This document shows positions 1-8,469 of a DNA stretch of 64,000 bases, piece after piece. The notes under the pieces are model-generated. The model saw only the letters and a program-made list of their open reading frames with translations, made no database searches and was not told the DNA's origin. Numbering within the stretch: position 1 is the stretch's first letter; each line of letters starts with the position of its first letter. Made by a program: the position numbers and the translations under genes. Source of the DNA: CADEDV01 sp964596345 (GTDB lineage Bacteria > Bacteroidota > Bacteroidia > Chitinophagales > Chitinophagaceae); NCBI GenBank assembly GCA_964596345.1, contig CAZQSZ010000008.1:256037-320036 (forward strand), read 5' to 3'.

Positions 1-179
1 CTAACTAAAAGCAACAACAAAAAAAATTGCCTGGTATTTCTCATGTCTGACTGTTTATTGTAAATATAAAATGTTATCCGGGCAAGTTACTGTATCAAAA
101 TGATGACCGGTATGAGTTTAGTTGCCCCTGCCTGGCCAGGTTTTCCGTTCCTCTTTGACTAAATAACCTGCATTCGCAT

Positions 180-187
180 TAACTTTG
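180..187 (+). promoter_or_regulatory. -7 box of the uvrB promoter
   Basis: TAACTTTG matches the Bacteroidota -7 consensus TAnnTTTG exactly. A TTTG at 154-157 lies 22 nt upstream as a possible -33 element. The box ends one base before the ATG at 189, so transcription would begin at about 190-193, on or between the two start codons ATGATG. This suggests a leaderless mRNA. The promoter assignment is by consensus only. Confidence 0.6.
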
Positions 188-188
188 G

Positions 189-2231
189 ATGATGTCTTTT
201 AAACTCCATGCTCCGTTTCCCCCGGCCGGCGACCAGCCAGGTGCTATTCAGCAGCTGACAGAAGGTCTGATACAAGGCGAAAGATACCAAACACTGCTGG
301 GTGTAACAGGTAGTGGTAAGACGTTTACGATTGCCAATGTGATTCAGAATACACAACGACCCACATTAATCCTGACACATAACAAGACCCTGGTAGCGCA
401 GCTTTATGGTGAGTTCCGGCAGTTCTTTCCTGAAAACGCAGTTGAATATTTTGTCTCCTACTATGATTATTACCAGCCAGAAGCCTATATGCCTGTTAGT
501 GATGTGTATATTGAAAAAGATCTCAGTATTAATGACGAACTGGATAAATTAAGGTTAAGGGCCACTTCCAGTTTACTGAGCGGCCGCAGGGATATCATTG
601 TAGTTGCCTCTGTTAGCTGTATATATGGTATGGGGAACCCTACCGATTATGAGAATGGGATCATTCGCATTCATAAAGGGCAGCAAATCTCAAGACAGGG
701 CTTTCTGCACTCATTGGTCAACTCACTTTATAACCGGACAACACTGGATTTTAACCGGGGCACCTTCCGGGTAAAAGGCGATACCGTTGATATCAACCTT
801 CCTTATGTTGATTATGGTTACAGAATTACCTTCTTTGGAGATGAGATCGAAGAAATTGAAAGCATAGAAGTGATTACCGGGAAAAGGATCGGGAAAATGG
901 AGAACGCTGCAATCTTCCCTGCCAACCTGTATGTAGCCCCAAAGGACATTATGCAGCAGGTGATTTATGAAATACAGGATGAAATGACAGCCCAGGTCGA
1001 ATATTTTAAGAACACCGGGAAATTCATCGAAGCTCAGCGGCTGAAAGAAAGAGTGGAATATGATCTTGAAATGATCAAAGAGCTTGGTTATTGCAGTGGT
1101 ATTGAAAATTACTCCCGTTTTTTTGACCGCAGAAGACCCGGTACCCGGCCATTCTGTTTGCTGGATTACTTTCCTAAAGATTTTCTGATGGTTATTGATG
1201 AAAGTCATCAAACCATTCCGCAGGTAAGTGGCATGTATGGTGGTGATAGGAGCCGCAAACTGATATTGGTTGACTATGGCTTCCGCTTACCCTCTGCTTT
1301 AGATAACCGTCCACTGAATTTTCATGAATTTGATTCTTTATTAAACCAGACCATTTTTGTTTCTGCCACCCCGGATGATTTTGAATTAGAAAAAACCGGC
1401 GGAGTGGTGGTGGAGCAGGTAGTCCGCCCTACGGGACTGCTTGATCCTCCCATTCAGATCCGGCCCAGCGTAAACCAAATCGATGATTTGCTGGATGAGA
1501 TTGATAAAACAGTGAAGAAAGGTGACAGGGTGCTGGTAACTACATTGACAAAGAGGATGGCTGAGGAAATGGACAAATACCTTCACCGTATAAATATTAA
1601 GTCCAAGTATATCCATAGTGAGGTGGACACATTGGAAAGAGTGGAAATTCTCCGCGAATTAAGATTAGGCACTATTGACGTATTGGTGGGAGTAAACCTG
1701 TTGCGGGAAGGATTGGACCTGCCGGAGGTTTCGTTAGTTGCAATACTGGATGCAGATAAAGAAGGTTTTTTGCGGAATGAAAAATCGCTGACACAGACAG
1801 CAGGCCGGGCTGCCAGGAATGTGGATGGCTTTGTTATTTTCTACGCAGATAAAATGACAGAGAGTATGCAAAAAACAATTGATGAAACGAACCGTCGCAG
1901 GGAAAAACAAATTGCCTATAATATTGAACATAATATCACGCCAAGAACAGTAAAGAAAAGTAAAGAGCAGGTATTTGCACAAACTTCAGTACTTGATATC
2001 AAAGGATATGATCCTGCTAATCCTTATGCTATTGCCCCGGATGAGGATATTGTTACTGTTGCGGCTGAAGAGCAGGCAGAGTACAAAACGATACCACAGG
2101 CAGAAAAAGCGATTCAAAAAATTAAAAAAGAAATGGAGAAAGCCGCAAGGGATCTTGACTTTATGGAAGCAGCCCGTCTCCGGGATGAGATGTTTTCCCT
2201 GCAGAAAAAACTGGAAGAGATGAAAAAATAA
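189..2231 (+). CDS. uvrB: Excinuclease ABC subunit B
   Basis: UvrB is the damage-verifying helicase of nucleotide excision repair and hands the lesion from UvrA to UvrC. The 680-residue length is normal for the family. The Walker A motif GVTGSGKT is at residues 38-45, the aromatic beta-hairpin (YYDYYQPEAY) at about 95, and the DESH Walker B box near residue 338. The motif VI helicase region (QTAGRAARN) is at about 536, and the C-terminal UVR motif that binds UvrC spans roughly 635-675. Two ATGs are adjacent (189 and 192). The promoter box ends at 187, so the second ATG could be the true first codon of a leaderless transcript. Every domain is intact. Confidence 0.98.
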   Translation: MMSFKLHAPFPPAGDQPGAIQQLTEGLIQGERYQTLLGVTGSGKTFTIANVIQNTQRPTLILTHNKTLVAQLYGEFRQFFPENAVEYFVSYYDYYQPEAYMPVSDVYIEKDLSINDELDKLRLRATSSLLSGRRDIIVVASVSCIYGMGNPTDYENGIIRIHKGQQISRQGFLHSLVNSLYNRTTLDFNRGTFRVKGDTVDINLPYVDYGYRITFFGDEIEEIESIEVITGKRIGKMENAAIFPANLYVAPKDIMQQVIYEIQDEMTAQVEYFKNTGKFIEAQRLKERVEYDLEMIKELGYCSGIENYSRFFDRRRPGTRPFCLLDYFPKDFLMVIDESHQTIPQVSGMYGGDRSRKLILVDYGFRLPSALDNRPLNFHEFDSLLNQTIFVSATPDDFELEKTGGVVVEQVVRPTGLLDPPIQIRPSVNQIDDLLDEIDKTVKKGDRVLVTTLTKRMAEEMDKYLHRINIKSKYIHSEVDTLERVEILRELRLGTIDVLVGVNLLREGLDLPEVSLVAILDADKEGFLRNEKSLTQTAGRAARNVDGFVIFYADKMTESMQKTIDETNRRREKQIAYNIEHNITPRTVKKSKEQVFAQTSVLDIKGYDPANPYAIAPDEDIVTVAAEEQAEYKTIPQAEKAIQKIKKEMEKAARDLDFMEAARLRDEMFSLQKKLEEMKK

Positions 2232-2234
2232 CGG

Positions 2235-2250
2235 TTCGTAGTTTTACGAA
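2235..2250 (+). other. Small stem-loop after uvrB
   Basis: TTCGTA-GTTT-TACGAA is a perfect 6-bp stem three bases after the uvrB stop. No T-tract follows, so it is not a standard intrinsic terminator. It may act as a 3' end stabiliser or a weak pause. Confidence 0.35.
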
Positions 2251-2295
2251 AGGCCTTAAAGTAATTCTTCTCTATTTTAACAAATACCATTACCC

Positions 2296-2303
2296 TATTC
2301 TTG
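2296..2303 (+). promoter_or_regulatory. Possible -7 box for the small membrane protein gene
   Basis: TATTCTTG differs from TAnnTTTG at one position. It would give a leader of about 75 nt before the ATG at 2386. That leader contains a direct repeat at 2341-2384. Confidence 0.35.
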
Positions 2304-2340
2304 CACATCGTACTACGGGGGGCTATCTTAGCCTTAGAGA

Positions 2341-2384
2341 AACCGAACAATCCAATAATTGTAAAACCGAATAAATCCAATATT
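2341..2384 (+). repeat. Two-copy direct repeat in a 5' leader
   Basis: AACCGAACAATCCAATAATT (2341-2360) and AACCGAATAAATCCAATATT (2365-2384) are similar 20-mers that end just before the ATG at 2386. They could be duplicated regulator or ribosome-standby sites, or a chance small duplication. Confidence 0.5.
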
Positions 2385-2385
2385 T

Positions 2386-2622
2386 ATGAAAAGACGTGTC
2401 CGCAAAATCGTAAACTTTTTTGCCTTTAACCTCCTCTTCTTCGCTTTATACCTGAATTTTATTCATAAAGATAAAGTGGCCGTTGCTGACCCGGGAGCTC
2501 AACGTAATGTTGCTGCCTTCAGTGGTACCGTACTGGTAGAAAATCCTTCAGAATACCTGAATAAAAACACCATTACCGCACAGCCTGCAATCAAGAACGA
2601 GGAAGACAATACAGTAAATTAA
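2386..2622 (+). CDS. Small single-pass membrane protein, unknown function
   Basis: I do not recognise a family. The 78-residue product starts with a basic stretch (MKRRVRK), then a hydrophobic segment at about 9-25 rich in Phe and Leu, then a polar tail with no cysteines. This fits an inner-membrane protein with a periplasmic tail, or an uncleaved signal anchor. It lies between uvrB and polA with its own possible promoter and a strong terminator downstream, which supports a real, separately transcribed gene. It encodes no enzyme motif. Confidence 0.7.
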   Translation: MKRRVRKIVNFFAFNLLFFALYLNFIHKDKVAVADPGAQRNVAAFSGTVLVENPSEYLNKNTITAQPAIKNEEDNTVN

Positions 2623-2674
2623 GTTTTTTCTCTACATAAGTCTCTTAAGCAAAGCAGTTAGTTTATACAATACA

Positions 2675-2700
2675 CCCCGCCGTTCCCGGCGGGGTATTTG
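2675..2700 (+). terminator. Intrinsic terminator after the small membrane protein
   Basis: CCCCGCCG-TTCC-CGGCGGGG forms a perfect 8-bp GC stem at 2675-2694, followed by a short T-rich stretch (TATTTG). It separates the small gene from polA. Confidence 0.75.
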
Positions 2701-2744
2701 TGCTTTGTACGTATCATAGCTGCTGAAAACGTTAACTTAGCAGC

Positions 2745-5600
2745 ATGGCAAAAAAAGTATTCCTCCTCGACGCTTTTGCGCTGGTGTTTCGTGCATATTA
2801 TGCATTAATAAGAAACCCCCGGCTTACTTCAAAGGGAAAAAACACCAATGCCCAGTTTGGGTTTACCAATGCACTGGTTGACCTGATCAAAAATCAGAAC
2901 CCTTCCCACATGGCAGTTTGCTTTGATACGGCTGCCCCTACCGAACGTCATACAGATTTTGAAGATTATAAGGCCAACCGGCAGGAAGCTCCTGAAGACA
3001 TCCTGGCCGCCATTCCGGATATAAAAAACATCATCCGTGGGTTTAATATACCAGTAGTTGAGCTGGATGGTTATGAAGCAGATGATGTGGTTGGAACCCT
3101 GAGTAAACAAGCTGAAAAAGCGGGTTACGAAGTATATATGGTTACACCGGATAAAGACTATGGCCAGCTGGTATCTGAAAAAATAAAAATATACAAACCC
3201 GGCTACCAGGGTGGTGATGCAGAAATACTGGGACCCGAAGAAGTATGTGCAAAATGGAACATTAAAGAGGTATCGCAGGTGATAGATATTCTCGGTTTGA
3301 TGGGCGATGCAGTAGATAATATCCCCGGGATACCAGGTGTAGGCGAAAAAACAGCGGCTAAATTATTAGCAGAATACGGCACCCTGGAAAATGCACTGGC
3401 CAATGCAGATAATATTAAAGGTGCCCTGGGGGAGAAAGTAAGAAAGGGAAAGGAATCAGCGGTCTTATCCAAAAAATTAGCCACAATCATCACCAATGCC
3501 CCGGTAGAATTTCATGAAGATGATTTTAAACTAAAAGACTGGGATAAAGAAAAACTAAAAGAAGTGTTCGGTGAACTTGAATTCAAAACACTTGGTAAGC
3601 GTTTACTCGGAGATGATTTTTCTCTATCAACTCCCTCAAAAGGAGTGATCGATAAAGAAATACCGCAGGGAGTGCAAACCGACCTGTTTGGAAATATTGT
3701 AGAGCCGGTTAAAAATGAAAGTAAAAATATACCTGCTGTTGATGATGACGATGATACAAGAGATAGATTATCTGTTGATAAAAATATCACCAACACCGCA
3801 CATAAATATGAAGCGGTGGAGGGTGCTTCAGCCATAAAAAAACTGGTGGCTGAATTAAAGAAGCATACTGAGATCTGCTTTGATACAGAGACCACCGGTA
3901 TTGATGCTAATGATGCTGAATTGGTTGGTCTCAGCTTCTCTGTTACACCCGGTGAAGGATATTATGTGCCCTGCCCGGCTGACGAGGAAGAAACAAAAGC
4001 TATACTGACGCATTTTTCTCCCCTTTTTGCGGATAAGAAAAAAATATGGATCGGGCAGAATACCAAGTATGACCTGCTACTGTTAAAATGGTATGGAATA
4101 GAAATAGCCGGCGACCTTTTCGATACGATGCTTGCACATTATGTGATAGAGCCCGATGGGAAAAGAAGTATGGACCTGCTGAGTGCCAAATACCTGGGAT
4201 ACGAACCAGTGCATATTGAAGAACTGATTGGCAAAAAAGGTAAGACCCAGGGGAATATGCGGGACGTGGAACTGGAAAAGATTAAAGAATATGCTGCAGA
4301 AGATGCAGATATTACCCTCCAGTTGAAAAATGTATTTACCCCGCTTCTGAAAAAAAGAGAAGTGGAGAAAGTTTTCAATGAAGTAGAGAACCCGTTGGTG
4401 AAAGTACTGGTGGATATGGAATATGAAGGGATCAAAGTAGATGTTGATTTCCTGGGCGATTACTCAAAAGAATTGGAAAAAGATGCAAAAAAAGCTGAAG
4501 AGAGTGTATACAAGCAGGCTGGGGTACGCTTTAACCTGGCTTCCCCAAAACAACTCGGTGAAGTCTTATTTGACAAGCTAAAACTGGATCCTTCTGCCAA
4601 GAAAACAAAAACCGGGCAATACCAGACCGGGGAAGATGTATTATTAAAACTTGCCGCCAAAGGTCACCAGATTGTAGATGATATTTTAGCATTTCGTGAA
4701 CTGACCAAGCTGAAATCAACCTATGTTGATTCTTTACCGGAACTGATCAACAAAAAAACAGGAAGGGTTCATACTACTTATGGCCAGGCAGTAGCTGTAA
4801 CCGGAAGGTTGGCCAGTAATAATCCTAACCTTCAGAATATACCTGTAAGAACAGACAGGGGAAGAGAGATCAGGAAGGCTTTTATCCCCAGGGACAGTAA
4901 ACATATTTTGCTATCTGCTGACTATTCTCAAATTGAATTGAGAATAGTGGCTGCGATCAGTGGTGATGACAATATGTGTGATGCTTTCCGGAAAGGAACA
5001 GATATCCATACGGCTACTGCTGCACGGGTCTATAATATTCCTGAAACAGAAGTGACAAAAGAAATGCGCTATAAAGCCAAGAGTGTGAATTTTGGTATCA
5101 TTTACGGGCAGGGTGCGTTTGGTCTTGCTGATAACTTAGGTATATCAAGGACAGAAGCCAAGGAGATCATTGATAATTATAAAAAAGAATTTCCCGGTAT
5201 TCAAAAGTATATGGATGATACGATCAATTTTGCCCGGGAACATGGTTATGTGCAAACACTGATGGGAAGAAAGCGTTGGTTAAAGGATATTAATTCTGCC
5301 AATTTTACAGTTCGTGGTTTTGCAGAACGCAATGCCATCAACTCTCCCATCCAGGGTACTGCTGCTGATATGATCAAATTAGCGATGCAAAAAGTGCATG
5401 CTGCCATGAAAAAAGAGAAAATGCAAAGCCGGATGATCCTGCAGGTGCACGATGAACTGGTTTTTGATGCATTGAAATCAGAAGTAAAAGAATTAAAACC
5501 TCTTATTATTGAAAACATGCAGATCGCATTGCCGTTGCCTCATGACGTTCCCGTTATTGCAGAATGCGGACAGGGAGATAACTGGCTGGAAGCCCACTAA
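2745..5600 (+). CDS. polA: DNA polymerase I
   Basis: This is the repair and Okazaki-fragment-processing polymerase, and its 951 residues cover all three activities. The N-terminal 5'-3' exonuclease/FEN domain spans about 1-290, with a helix-hairpin-helix at GVGEKTAAKLL. The 3'-5' proofreading domain keeps all acidic motifs: D380/E382 in FDTET, NTKYD near 440, and YAAED near 515. The polymerase domain has motif A (DYSQIELR, about 726), motif B (KSVNFGIIYG, about 780) and motif C (VHDE, about 902). Proofreading should therefore be active, unlike in some PolA lineages. A near-consensus box TAACTTAG ends at 2740, four bases before the ATG, so its mRNA may be leaderless. The next gene follows after 5 bases. 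Confidence 0.98.
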   Translation: MAKKVFLLDAFALVFRAYYALIRNPRLTSKGKNTNAQFGFTNALVDLIKNQNPSHMAVCFDTAAPTERHTDFEDYKANRQEAPEDILAAIPDIKNIIRGFNIPVVELDGYEADDVVGTLSKQAEKAGYEVYMVTPDKDYGQLVSEKIKIYKPGYQGGDAEILGPEEVCAKWNIKEVSQVIDILGLMGDAVDNIPGIPGVGEKTAAKLLAEYGTLENALANADNIKGALGEKVRKGKESAVLSKKLATIITNAPVEFHEDDFKLKDWDKEKLKEVFGELEFKTLGKRLLGDDFSLSTPSKGVIDKEIPQGVQTDLFGNIVEPVKNESKNIPAVDDDDDTRDRLSVDKNITNTAHKYEAVEGASAIKKLVAELKKHTEICFDTETTGIDANDAELVGLSFSVTPGEGYYVPCPADEEETKAILTHFSPLFADKKKIWIGQNTKYDLLLLKWYGIEIAGDLFDTMLAHYVIEPDGKRSMDLLSAKYLGYEPVHIEELIGKKGKTQGNMRDVELEKIKEYAAEDADITLQLKNVFTPLLKKREVEKVFNEVENPLVKVLVDMEYEGIKVDVDFLGDYSKELEKDAKKAEESVYKQAGVRFNLASPKQLGEVLFDKLKLDPSAKKTKTGQYQTGEDVLLKLAAKGHQIVDDILAFRELTKLKSTYVDSLPELINKKTGRVHTTYGQAVAVTGRLASNNPNLQNIPVRTDRGREIRKAFIPRDSKHILLSADYSQIELRIVAAISGDDNMCDAFRKGTDIHTATAARVYNIPETEVTKEMRYKAKSVNFGIIYGQGAFGLADNLGISRTEAKEIIDNYKKEFPGIQKYMDDTINFAREHGYVQTLMGRKRWLKDINSANFTVRGFAERNAINSPIQGTAADMIKLAMQKVHAAMKKEKMQSRMILQVHDELVFDALKSEVKELKPLIIENMQIALPLPHDVPVIAECGQGDNWLEAH

Positions 5601-5605
5601 ACTTT

Positions 5606-6358
5606 ATGAACTGGTCTCTTTATTTTAAGGATGTACAAATAATCGGCAGCCGGTATTTACTGATTGCCGGCATTGCATTTTTTATTTGGTATGTTGTACT
5701 GCGAAAGCTGGTCATCTCCAAAAAAATTCAGCAGCGGTTTCCAAAATTCAATGATTATACAAGAGAGATCGGGTTTTCCATTGCCACCATCTTCATCATG
5801 GCCTTCATCCCGGCAATTGTCCTGGGCAGCCCGGAATTAACAAAACACACAAAATTCTATACGAATATTAATCAGCATGGAAAACTGTATTTCTTTTTTG
5901 CCTTCCCGGTAATGGCATTCCTGCATGACACTTATTTCTACTGGATGCACCGGGCAATGCATCATCCACGGGTCTTTAAGTGGGTTCACCTGGTTCATCA
6001 TAAATCGGTTAACCCCAGCCCTTTTGCTGCTTATGCTTTTCACCCAATGGAAGCAATCGTAGAAGCAGGAATATTCCTTGTTTTTGTATTTACCATTCCC
6101 GTGCATCTCTTTCACCTCTTATTCTTTTTTTTGTTTATGATCATCTATAATGTGTATGGGCACCTGGGCTGGGAGCTTTACCCGAGAGGTTTTAGTAAAC
6201 ACTGGTTAGGGAAATGGATCAATACTTCCGTGAACCACAATCTTCACCACCAATATTTTAAGGGCAACTACGGGCTTTACTTCCTGTTCTGGGACCGGCT
6301 GATGGGTACGATCCGGAAAGACTATGATGAAAAATTTGATGAAGTAAAGAGCAGGTGA
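5606..6358 (+). CDS. Sterol desaturase / fatty acid hydroxylase family membrane protein
   Basis: This di-iron membrane hydroxylase has 250 residues. The histidine clusters expected for the family are present: HDTYFYWMHRAMHH near residues 110-123, HLVHH near 128-132, and NHNLHH near 212-217. Four or so hydrophobic segments surround them. Members hydroxylate or desaturate lipids such as carotenoids, sterols or fatty acids, and the substrate here cannot be read from sequence. It starts 5 bases after polA and is probably co-transcribed, although the functions look unrelated. Confidence 0.9.
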   Translation: MNWSLYFKDVQIIGSRYLLIAGIAFFIWYVVLRKLVISKKIQQRFPKFNDYTREIGFSIATIFIMAFIPAIVLGSPELTKHTKFYTNINQHGKLYFFFAFPVMAFLHDTYFYWMHRAMHHPRVFKWVHLVHHKSVNPSPFAAYAFHPMEAIVEAGIFLVFVFTIPVHLFHLLFFFLFMIIYNVYGHLGWELYPRGFSKHWLGKWINTSVNHNLHHQYFKGNYGLYFLFWDRLMGTIRKDYDEKFDEVKSR

Positions 6359-6413
6359 TCATTATCCGGCTTAATTATTACTAAAGTCATAAACTTTCCT
6401 TTTAGTATCTTCT

Positions 6414-6421
6414 TAAGTTTG
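6414..6421 (+). promoter_or_regulatory. -7 box upstream of the DsbA-like gene
   Basis: TAAGTTTG is an exact TAnnTTTG match. It ends 7 bases before the ATG at 6429, so the predicted transcript has almost no leader. No clear -33 TTG is visible. Confidence 0.5.
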
Positions 6422-6428
6422 CACTCTT

Positions 6429-7082
6429 ATGCAGCCTGTAATTTATTACTGTTATGATGCTTATTGTGGATGGTGCTATGGTTTTAGCCCTGTTATCAAA
6501 CAAATAGCAGAAGAGTATAAAGATAAAATATCTTTCGAGGTGCTATCGGGAGGAATGATTCCGGCAGAAAAACCCCGTCCTATTGCTGCAACTGCCCGCT
6601 ATATCAGTGAAGCATATCACCGGGTGGAAGAACTAACGGGTATCAAATTCGGGCCTGATTATCTCTGGCATATTTTTAATCCTGGTGAAAGCGACTGGTT
6701 TCCGCACTCAGAAAAAGCAGCCATTGCTATGTGTATCTTCAAAGAGCTTTTTCCCGGTCAACAGGTAGCCTTTGCTGCTGATCTTCAGTACAGCCTCCAT
6801 TTTGAAGGTCGTGACCTGACAGATGATGAGGCCTACCGGCATTTACTGGAGAAATATGGTATCCCCCAAGAAGATTTTTTCAGCAAAATGAACAGTGAGG
6901 CTTATAAAGAAAAGGCCCTGTACGAATTCGCTTTATGTAAACAACTCCAGGCAACCAGCTTTCCACAGGTATTGATGCAGGTGGCTGAACAAAAATTTTA
7001 TTTGCTTGCCAGGGGCTACACCGATCATGAAACACTACATCAACGGATACAGTCCGTATTAACAGAAATAAATAATGTATGA
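6429..7082 (+). CDS. DsbA-family thioredoxin-fold protein
   Basis: The 217-residue protein has a CGWC redox motif at C13-C16 immediately after a first beta strand, followed by the long helical insertion typical of DsbA/FrnE-like proteins. There is no signal peptide, so it is probably cytoplasmic, as in the FrnE and 2-hydroxychromene-2-carboxylate isomerase subgroup. The CxxC suggests thiol-disulfide chemistry rather than isomerase activity. Its stop overlaps the start of the downstream phosphofructokinase by four bases (ATGA), so the two are translationally coupled. Confidence 0.88.
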   Translation: MQPVIYYCYDAYCGWCYGFSPVIKQIAEEYKDKISFEVLSGGMIPAEKPRPIAATARYISEAYHRVEELTGIKFGPDYLWHIFNPGESDWFPHSEKAAIAMCIFKELFPGQQVAFAADLQYSLHFEGRDLTDDEAYRHLLEKYGIPQEDFFSKMNSEAYKEKALYEFALCKQLQATSFPQVLMQVAEQKFYLLARGYTDHETLHQRIQSVLTEINNV

Positions 7083-7996
7083 TACTCACAATCACGCTGA
7101 ATCCCTGTATTGATAAAAGCTCCAGGGTAGAGAAATTCAAACCAGAAAGTAAGCTGCGCTGCACGGAAGTCGTCAACGAACCCGGAGGCGGTGGTATCAA
7201 TGTGAGTAAGGCGTTACAGAAATTAGAGACCCCTTCTGTGGCATTATTCCCGGCCGGGGGGCATAATGGAAATATGTTATGTTCCCTGTTAAAAGAGGAG
7301 CATATTTTATTCCATGCTGTAGATACAAAACTGGAAACAAGAGAAAACTGGATCGTATTGGAAACTTCTACCAATAACCAATATCGTTTTACATTCCCCG
7401 GTAAGGAAGTATTGGAAGAAACCATTAAATCACTGGTTGACCAGATCCGCTCCTTTGCACCAACCTATGTAGTAGCCAGTGGGAGCCTTCCACCGGGCCT
7501 GCCTGATTATTTCTATGGGCTGATCGTTAAAAATGCAGCTGCTGTAGGTGCCAAATGTATTGTGGATACCAGTGGCCCTGCCCTGCAGGCATTAAAAGGC
7601 AAACATGCATATATGATCAAACCTAATATTGGTGAGTTATGTAAAATGCTGAATGTGGAGTGGCTGGATAAAGAAGAAGTACCTGATGCGGCACAACAGG
7701 CGATCAGAGATGGTTTCGCAGAAATAATTGTTGTTTCTATGGGGCATCTTGGTGCCTGGATGGTAAGCGAGGATAAACGGTATTTTGTAGATGCCCCCCC
7801 GGTAGAAAAGAAAAGCACTGTTGGTGCCGGCGACAGTATGGTGGCGGGTATTACTTATTCTTTACAAAAAGGGAAAACATTAAGAGAGGCTATTCGTTTT
7901 GGAGTGGCTTGTGGCAGTGCCGCAACCATGAACGACGGAACACAGCTTTTTAATAAGAGTGATGCAGAAAACCTATATGCCGCTATTAATGAATAA
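7079..7996 (+). CDS. pfkB: 6-phosphofructokinase II (PfkB family)
   Basis: This ribokinase-fold sugar-phosphate kinase has 305 residues. It contains the PfkB signature GGGGINVSKAL (about 36-46), SGSLPPG, the KPN-x-x-EL motif and the catalytic GAGD loop near residue 251. Recalled similarity to E. coli PfkB is strong along the length: KLRCT before the glycine signature, the FPAGG block, and FGVA-GSAAT near the end. That favours ATP-dependent 6-phosphofructokinase over a generic fructose-1-phosphate kinase. It is coupled by a 4-base overlap to the DsbA-like gene and sits 2 bases before the haemoglobin gene. Confidence 0.9.
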   Translation: MILTITLNPCIDKSSRVEKFKPESKLRCTEVVNEPGGGGINVSKALQKLETPSVALFPAGGHNGNMLCSLLKEEHILFHAVDTKLETRENWIVLETSTNNQYRFTFPGKEVLEETIKSLVDQIRSFAPTYVVASGSLPPGLPDYFYGLIVKNAAAVGAKCIVDTSGPALQALKGKHAYMIKPNIGELCKMLNVEWLDKEEVPDAAQQAIRDGFAEIIVVSMGHLGAWMVSEDKRYFVDAPPVEKKSTVGAGDSMVAGITYSLQKGKTLREAIRFGVACGSAATMNDGTQLFNKSDAENLYAAINE

Positions 7997-7998
7997 AA

Positions 7999-8376
7999 AT
8001 GAAAAAAGATATTTCAAACAGGGATGACTTATTATTACTGGTCACCCGCTTTTATGAAAAGCTGTTAGCAGATACTTCTATCAGCTATATTTTTACTGAA
8101 GTAGCTAAAATTGATCTTTCTCATCATTTACCCATCCTTGTTGATTTCTGGGACTCCGTTTTATTCCAGTCTGATACGTATCATAAAAATGCTATGCAGC
8201 CGCATTTGGCTTTGCACCGTCAGTCACCATTACAAAAACAGCATTTTGAAACCTGGCTTCGCTATTTTAAGGAATCGGTTGATGAGCTTTTTGAGGGGGA
8301 CATTGCATTTATCGCTAAAGAAAGAGCCACAAGCATTGCTACTGTAATGCAGATAAAGACTATCCAGCTTTCCTGA
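7999..8376 (+). CDS. Group III truncated haemoglobin
   Basis: This 125-residue globin matches the trHb3 (Ctb) pattern. An early FYEKLLAD helix is followed by HLPILVDFW, the proximal haem ligand His69 in MQPHLAL, then HFETWL and a VDELFEG helix. No signal peptide is present, so it is cytoplasmic. Group III globins bind O2 and NO and are linked to nitrosative stress or redox roles. It lies 2 bases after pfkB, forming an operon with the thioredoxin-fold gene and suggesting a shared redox or oxygen-limited setting. Confidence 0.88.
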   Translation: MKKDISNRDDLLLLVTRFYEKLLADTSISYIFTEVAKIDLSHHLPILVDFWDSVLFQSDTYHKNAMQPHLALHRQSPLQKQHFETWLRYFKESVDELFEGDIAFIAKERATSIATVMQIKTIQLS

Positions 8377-8469
8377 ATATCTCTTTCATCACCGAAATTT
8401 CCGGCTTCGTCGCAAAATTTTAAACTGGCTTACCGGTAATTCGTACCTTATTTTCCCAAAACAATTAAT

